Source of the DNA: Synergistaceae bacterium
Lineage (GTDB): Bacteria; Synergistota; Synergistia; Synergistales; Aminobacteriaceae
Assembly: GCA_017447325.1 (NCBI GenBank)
Contig: JAFSNU010000077.1
Span: forward strand, 1-10,019
Length of the DNA stretch: 10,019 bases
Direction: 5' to 3'
This document shows, piece after piece, positions 6,671 to 10,019 of this stretch; the first letter of the stretch is position 1, and each line of letters opens with the position of its first letter. The position numbers were made by a program, and so were the translations under genes. Under the pieces are notes generated by a model. That model did no database searches and had not been told where the DNA came from. It was given only the letters and a program-made list of their open reading frames with translations.

Positions 6671-6737
6671 AAAACACGCCTCCGTTAAAAATAAAAATTT
6701 TAAATATAAATTCAAGAGGCTTATTAAAAATTAAAAC

Positions 6738-6826
6738 TCCCTACGGCGGCATTACCCGCATCAGGTCAAAGGGTCGAGATTTTATTAATAAATCTCCTCT
6801 CAGCCTTAAAAATAATTAGCTCCCCT
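6738..6826 (-). promoter_or_regulatory. TPP riboswitch (THI element) of thiT
   Basis: On the minus strand the leader reads GGGGAGCT, then GGCTGAGAGGA, an A/T stem-loop with arms AGATTTATT and AATAAAATCT, then GACCCTTTGACCTGAT, GCGGGTAATGCCGCC and GTAGGGA. These are the conserved boxes of the thiamine pyrophosphate riboswitch in the right order, including the CTGAGA pyrimidine-sensor loop and the ACCTGAT and GGGTAATGCC pyrophosphate-sensor arm. Binding of TPP should switch off thiT. No terminator hairpin lies between its end and the start codon, so control is more likely at translation: GCCTC (6720-6716) can pair with GAGGC (6682-6678), which covers the Shine-Dalgarno sequence. Confidence 0.95.
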
Positions 6827-6845
6827 GAATTTAATTTATTTTATT

Positions 6846-6875
6846 TTAATATAAATTTATAAAATAAAGTATAAT
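6846..6875 (+). promoter_or_regulatory. Candidate promoter of cstA
   Basis: TATAAT at 6870-6875 is a perfect -10 hexamer, with TTAATA (6846-6851) as a weak -35 after an 18-base spacer. This would give a leader of about 65 bases for cstA. The surrounding sequence is almost pure A/T, so chance matches are likely. The thiT promoter must lie in the same stretch on the other strand, but no single site stands out. Confidence 0.35.
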
Positions 6876-6883
6876 ATTTTTTT

Positions 6884-6913
6884 AAATTTAAAATTATTTT
6901 TAATTTTAAATTT
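6884..6913. repeat. A/T-only perfect inverted repeat in the cstA leader
   Basis: AAATTTAAAATTA (6884-6896) and TAATTTTAAATTT (6901-6913) are exact reverse complements around a TTTT loop. A run of seven T lies just before, and the heptamer TTTGCAG is repeated in tandem at 6911-6924 just after. The element lies between the candidate -10 box and the ribosome binding site. It could be a regulator site or a weak RNA hairpin; A/T composition makes chance symmetry easier. Confidence 0.5.
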
Positions 6914-6947
6914 GCAGTTTGCAGTTTGAAAGAAGGCTTTAGTAATC

Positions 6948-8618
6948 ATGAATGGATTAACTCTTGTGTTAATTTCGTTTGCTGTGTTAATCGCGGCGTA
7001 TTTATTATACGGCCGCTGGCTTGTCAGGACATGGGGCATTGATCCTAACGCAAAAACTCCCGCGTATCGTTTCGAGGACGGTCAAGACTTCGCTCCGGCT
7101 TCCCGCTTCACTGTCTTTGCTCATCAGTTTACTTCTATCACCGGCGCAGGACCGGTTACAGGGCCGATAATTGCCGCAATGTTCGGCTGGCTTCCCGCTT
7201 TTTTATGGATGTTAATCGGCGGAGTATTTTTCGGAGCGGTGCAGGATTTCACGGCTTTATATGCGAGTGTTAAAAACGACGGCAAGTCAATGGGCTTATT
7301 AATAGAAAGATATGTCGGCAAGACGGGACGGCGTTTATTCTTATTATTCTGCTGGCTGTTCACGCTGTTAGTCATAGCTGCCTTTGCTGATATAATAGCA
7401 GATACTTTTAACGGCTTTAATAAAGATAATACTCAAAACACCCCCGGCGCGGCCGCTGCATCTATATCTATGATATATATCTTTATCGCAATGGCCTTTG
7501 GATTTTTTATCCGTAAGACAAAACCCAGCGAGGGCAAGAAATTATTTATAGCCGTTATATTAATTATCGCCATGCTTGCTGCCGGAATAGCTGCGCCTAT
7601 TTATTTAAACGCTGCGCAGTGGCGTTATGTAGTCTTTGCCTATTGCTTTATCGCGTCGGTCATGCCCATGTGGCTTTTAATGCAGCCGCGTGATTATTTA
7701 AGTTCGTTTTTATTACTGGGCATGATTGCCGGCGGAGTGTTAGGCGTAATTATTACTAATCCTGTTATACAAGCTCCGGCCTTTGTGGGCTTTAACGTTA
7801 ATAATCAGCCTTTATTTCCTATTTTATTTATAACTATTGCCTGCGGAGCTGTATCTGGCTTTCATAGTTTAGTCTCGTCCGGAACGTCTTCGAAAACTAT
7901 TGCGAATGAGCGCGACATGCTCACTGTAGGTTACGGTTCTATGTTAGTAGAAGTAATGCTTGGAATTGTTTCTTTAATTATAGCCTGCTCGGCTGCTAAA
8001 CTTTCCGGAACGCCGTTCCAGATATTTGCCGGAACTCTCGGCGGCTTCTTTAATTTATTCGGACTGCCGCAAAATATTTCTGTTGCAATTATGACAATGT
8101 GCGTCTCAGCTTTAGCAATGACGACTATCGATTCCGTCGCACGCATAGGCCGCATGTCTCTTCAAGAATTATTTATTAACAGCGAGGACGAGAGCGGAGA
8201 GCCCGGGCTTATCGCTAAAATTATTTCTAATAATTATATAGCTACTATAATCACGCTTGCGTTAGCTTACGCGCTTTGTCTTGCCGGCTATACTAAAATT
8301 TGGCCGTTATTCGGCGCGGCCAATCAGCTTTTATCAGCTTTAGTCTTAATATCTTTGAGCGTGTTCTTAAAGATGACAGGGCGTAAAGGCTGGATGTTAT
8401 ATCTGCCTATGACTTTCATGTTTATAGTCACTATGTCAGCTTTATTGATCAGCGTCTATAATATTTGCTTAAAGCTTATTAATAATAATTTTATATTTAT
8501 GGTTGACGGCTTGCAGCTTATAATCGCTCTCGCGTTAATGACGCTCGCTGTTTTAGTTGCGAAACACTGCGGTCATGAACTCGTAAAGCCCGGACTTCAA
8601 CAGAGCTATAGCAAATAA
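6948..8618 (+). CDS. cstA: CstA-family carbon starvation / peptide or pyruvate transporter
   Basis: CstA-family proteins are multi-spanning inner-membrane transporters linked to peptide uptake during carbon starvation and, in BtsT and CstA of E. coli, to pyruvate uptake. The 556-residue product is hydrophobic throughout and has the family motifs: HQFTSITGAGPVTGP (59-73), GGVFFGAVQDFTALY (91-105), SGFHSLVSSGTSSK (303-316), MTTIDSVARIGRMSLQE (391-407) and FGAANQLLSALVL (455-467). It is shorter than the roughly 700-residue E. coli proteins, a common size variant outside Proteobacteria, with no sign of truncation: the terminal membrane segments are present. AGAAGG (6931-6936) lies 11 bases before the ATG. 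The gene stands alone, bounded by the divergent thiT leader and a strong terminator. Which substrate it moves cannot be read from sequence. Confidence 0.92.
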   Translation: MNGLTLVLISFAVLIAAYLLYGRWLVRTWGIDPNAKTPAYRFEDGQDFAPASRFTVFAHQFTSITGAGPVTGPIIAAMFGWLPAFLWMLIGGVFFGAVQDFTALYASVKNDGKSMGLLIERYVGKTGRRLFLLFCWLFTLLVIAAFADIIADTFNGFNKDNTQNTPGAAAASISMIYIFIAMAFGFFIRKTKPSEGKKLFIAVILIIAMLAAGIAAPIYLNAAQWRYVVFAYCFIASVMPMWLLMQPRDYLSSFLLLGMIAGGVLGVIITNPVIQAPAFVGFNVNNQPLFPILFITIACGAVSGFHSLVSSGTSSKTIANERDMLTVGYGSMLVEVMLGIVSLIIACSAAKLSGTPFQIFAGTLGGFFNLFGLPQNISVAIMTMCVSALAMTTIDSVARIGRMSLQELFINSEDESGEPGLIAKIISNNYIATIITLALAYALCLAGYTKIWPLFGAANQLLSALVLISLSVFLKMTGRKGWMLYLPMTFMFIVTMSALLISVYNICLKLINNNFIFMVDGLQLIIALALMTLAVLVAKHCGHELVKPGLQQSYSK

Positions 8619-8650
8619 TAATATTAATTTAATTTTATAATTTAATATTC

Positions 8651-8692
8651 TCGCTCTCGTGTTAATTATGCACGGGAGCGAATTTTATTTTT
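8651..8692 (+). terminator. Intrinsic terminator after cstA
   Basis: TCGCTCTCGTG (8651-8661) pairs with CACGGGAGCGA (8671-8681) over 11 bp including one G-T pair, with a 9-base loop and the tail ATTTTATTTTT. It is the clearest Rho-independent terminator in the window and ends the cstA transcript 33 bases after its stop codon. Confidence 0.88.
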
Positions 8693-8710
8693 AAGATTTT
8701 TAAGTGAATT

Positions 8711-8739
8711 TTAAGACATGTTAAAAATTATTATATAAT
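8711..8739 (+). promoter_or_regulatory. Candidate promoter of the M20 amidohydrolase gene
   Basis: TTAAGA (8711-8716) and TATAAT (8734-8739) are spaced by 17 bases, a 4/6 and a 6/6 match to the sigma-70 type consensus. It follows the cstA terminator and precedes the M20 gene by about 60 bases, as a new transcription unit requires. The A/T-rich setting limits confidence. Confidence 0.45.
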
Positions 8740-8799
8740 AAAATTTAATTTAAAATTATTTTAATTGCAAAGAGGGAAATTTTAGAAATTAAATTTAAA

Positions 8800-9894
8800 A
8801 TGTATAAAGAAAATTATAATAAAATTCTTGAGCTTAGGCACGAACTCCACGCTCACCCTGAACTCTCTTTAAACGAAAAGAATACTAAATTAAAATTAAA
8901 AAATTTTCTGGCTGCTAATACTTCGCTTGCAATAGTTGACTGCGGCGAATGGTTTTATGCTGCGCGTTATCTCGAGGGAACTCCGGCGATAGCATTTAGA
9001 GCAGAAATGGACGCGCTGCCGATATGCGAGCTTAATAATTTAAATTATAAATCTCAAAATAAAGGCGTAGCTCACAAGTGCGGGCATGACGGACATTGTG
9101 CAGTGCTCTGCGGTCTTGCGCTTGAGCTTGAGAAAATAAAGCCGCATAGGTCTTGTTATTTAATTTTTCAGCATGCCGAAGAGATCGGGCAGGGCGGCGA
9201 GATTTGCTCGAAAATTTTAGATGAAAGAAATATAACTGAGATATACGCATTTCATAATTTAAGCGGCTGGCCTGAGAATAGTATTATAACGCGCAAGGGA
9301 CTTTGTCAGCTTGCGTCGCAGGGTTTGACTATAAAATTTCTTGGCCGCGATAGCCACGCGAGCGAACCTGAAAATGGAATTAATCCCGCGTATGCTATAG
9401 CAGAATTAATAATTTATGTTAAAGAATTATTAAAATTAAATAAAAATATTTTATGCACGCCTGTTAATATTAATTTGGGCGAAAAAAATTTCGGAATTTC
9501 ACCGGGCGAGGGCGAGGTCTCGTTCACGTTAAGGGCTGACAGCTTAGAAAATATTAAATTATTTGAGAATAAAATATTAGCTAAAGCTCAAGAGTTATTT
9601 AATAATAATTTTGAAGTTGAACGCGTTGATAAATTTCCTGAGACTGTGAGCGCGGACTGGTGCGTTGAGCAGGTTAATAAAGCGGCTCGCAAATTAGGCT
9701 TGAATTGTTTAAATATGCCCGAGCCTTGGAGAGCAAGCGAAGATTTTGGATATTATACTTGCAAGCGCAGCGGCGCAATGTTTTATATCGGCAATGGAGA
9801 AAATTGGCCCGCGCTGCACACGGCGAGCTATGACTTTAACGATAATATAATTGAAAGTGCTGTAAATATATTTCTTGAATTATATAAATTATAA
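8800..9894 (+). CDS. M20-family metal-dependent amidohydrolase / aminoacylase
   Basis: The 364-residue protein belongs to the M20D branch of metallopeptidases, which remove acyl or other groups from N-substituted amino acids (hippurate, N-acetyl or indole-acetyl amino acids). Motifs in order: RHELHAHPELS (13-23), FRAEMDALP (66-74), HKCGHDGH (92-99), FQHAEEIGQGG (123-133), HN (152-153), SHASEPENGINP (185-196) and SEDFG (313-317). Expected metal ligands are Cys94, His96, Glu128, His152 and His340, with Glu127 as general base; all are present. The dimerisation domain spans about 170-280. It has no signal peptide, so it acts in the cytoplasm. AGAGGG (8771-8776) is 23 bases from the ATG, too far to be a normal ribosome binding site. 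An ATT at 8788 lies better spaced but is a rare start, so ATG 8800 is kept. The exact substrate is unknown. Confidence 0.9.
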   Translation: MYKENYNKILELRHELHAHPELSLNEKNTKLKLKNFLAANTSLAIVDCGEWFYAARYLEGTPAIAFRAEMDALPICELNNLNYKSQNKGVAHKCGHDGHCAVLCGLALELEKIKPHRSCYLIFQHAEEIGQGGEICSKILDERNITEIYAFHNLSGWPENSIITRKGLCQLASQGLTIKFLGRDSHASEPENGINPAYAIAELIIYVKELLKLNKNILCTPVNINLGEKNFGISPGEGEVSFTLRADSLENIKLFENKILAKAQELFNNNFEVERVDKFPETVSADWCVEQVNKAARKLGLNCLNMPEPWRASEDFGYYTCKRSGAMFYIGNGENWPALHTASYDFNDNIIESAVNIFLELYKL

Positions 9895-9927
9895 TATAAA
9901 AAATTAAATTAATTAAAAGTTAATAAC

Positions 9928-9932
9928 GGAGG
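9928..9932 (+). promoter_or_regulatory. Ribosome binding site of the gene running off the right end
   Basis: GGAGG ends 9 bases before the ATG at 9942 and supports that start over a second in-frame ATG at 9948. Confidence 0.7.
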
Positions 9933-9941
9933 CGAAATTTT

Positions 9942-10019
9942 ATGCCTATGCCAACGCATTCTGAGATTTCGAGGGCGGTGCTTGAGGCCTTGCAGGACGG
10001 CAAGCCGCATGCGCTTGAA
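9942..10019 (+). CDS. Start of a gene with Mrr-like N-terminal domain (3' end outside window)
   Basis: Only 26 codons are visible. The sequence begins MPMPTHSEISRAVLEALQDG and continues KPHALE, in frame to the last base. A short MPxPT lead, a helix ending in LQDGK and then a turn recall the N-terminal winged-helix domain of Mrr-type restriction proteins, which cut methylated or foreign DNA with a C-terminal nuclease domain. The nuclease part is not in the window, and other proteins use the same N-terminal domain, so this is a tentative family hint. The gap to the M20 gene is 47 bases without a terminator, so cotranscription is possible. A good ribosome binding site precedes it. Confidence 0.5.
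   Translation, partial: MPMPTHSEISRAVLEALQDGKPHALE

Noticed and set aside
6671..6715. Upstream start of thiT at 6715
   Set aside because: The GGAGG at 6683-6679 lies inside that extension and is correctly spaced for the ATG at 6670; the extra residues do not match the ThiT family start.
6857..7039. 60-residue minus-strand frame across the thiT-cstA gap
   Set aside because: Its C-terminal half is an A/T-rich Lys/Phe/Asn run read from the spacer and its start lies inside cstA; nothing supports it as a gene.

Overview
The window reads as a moderately AT-rich genome of a diderm (outer-membrane) bacterium. The first six kilobases carry type II secretion system (T2SS) genes, including an outer-membrane secretin. 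The right part carries an ECF-type thiamine transporter subunit under a TPP riboswitch, a combination more typical of Firmicutes-like lineages. Both traits together would fit an anaerobic, host- or sediment-associated group such as Synergistota; this is inference, and no marker gene here settles it. Spacers between genes are strikingly rich in A/T-only runs, while the coding regions are clearly richer in G+C.

Left region (1-6101, all on +): the 3' part of a secretin gene (gspD), then gspE (ATPase), a gspF-like inner-membrane gene split in two by a frameshift, a two-gene toxin-antitoxin module (Phd/YefM-like antitoxin and PIN-domain toxin), gspG (major pseudopilin, with the strongest ribosome binding site in the window) and gspH-like minor pseudopilin. 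A 106-bp palindromic element made of two head-to-head copies of one unit lies between gspE and gspF, and a GC-rich hairpin separates gspG from gspH. Together D, E, F, G and H supply the outer-membrane channel, cytoplasmic motor, platform protein and pseudopilus of a secretion machine. gspC, L, M, I, J and K are not in the window.

Middle region (6102-6950): thiT on the minus strand converges on gspH and has a clear TPP riboswitch in its leader. A plausible anti-Shine-Dalgarno segment suggests control of translation. Divergent from it on + is cstA, a CstA-family membrane transporter of peptides or pyruvate, ending in a good intrinsic terminator at 8651-8692.

Right region (8700-10019): a zinc-type M20 amidohydrolase with all metal-binding residues, behind its own plausible promoter, followed by the first 26 codons of a gene whose start resembles the N-terminal winged-helix domain of Mrr-type restriction proteins.

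Most of the window is conventional. The points that deserve a second look are the gspF frameshift at a short TA tract, the toxin-antitoxin pair inside a secretion operon, the palindromic element with compensating stem changes, and the proposed translational switch for thiT. I did not find a convincing new multi-gene system.
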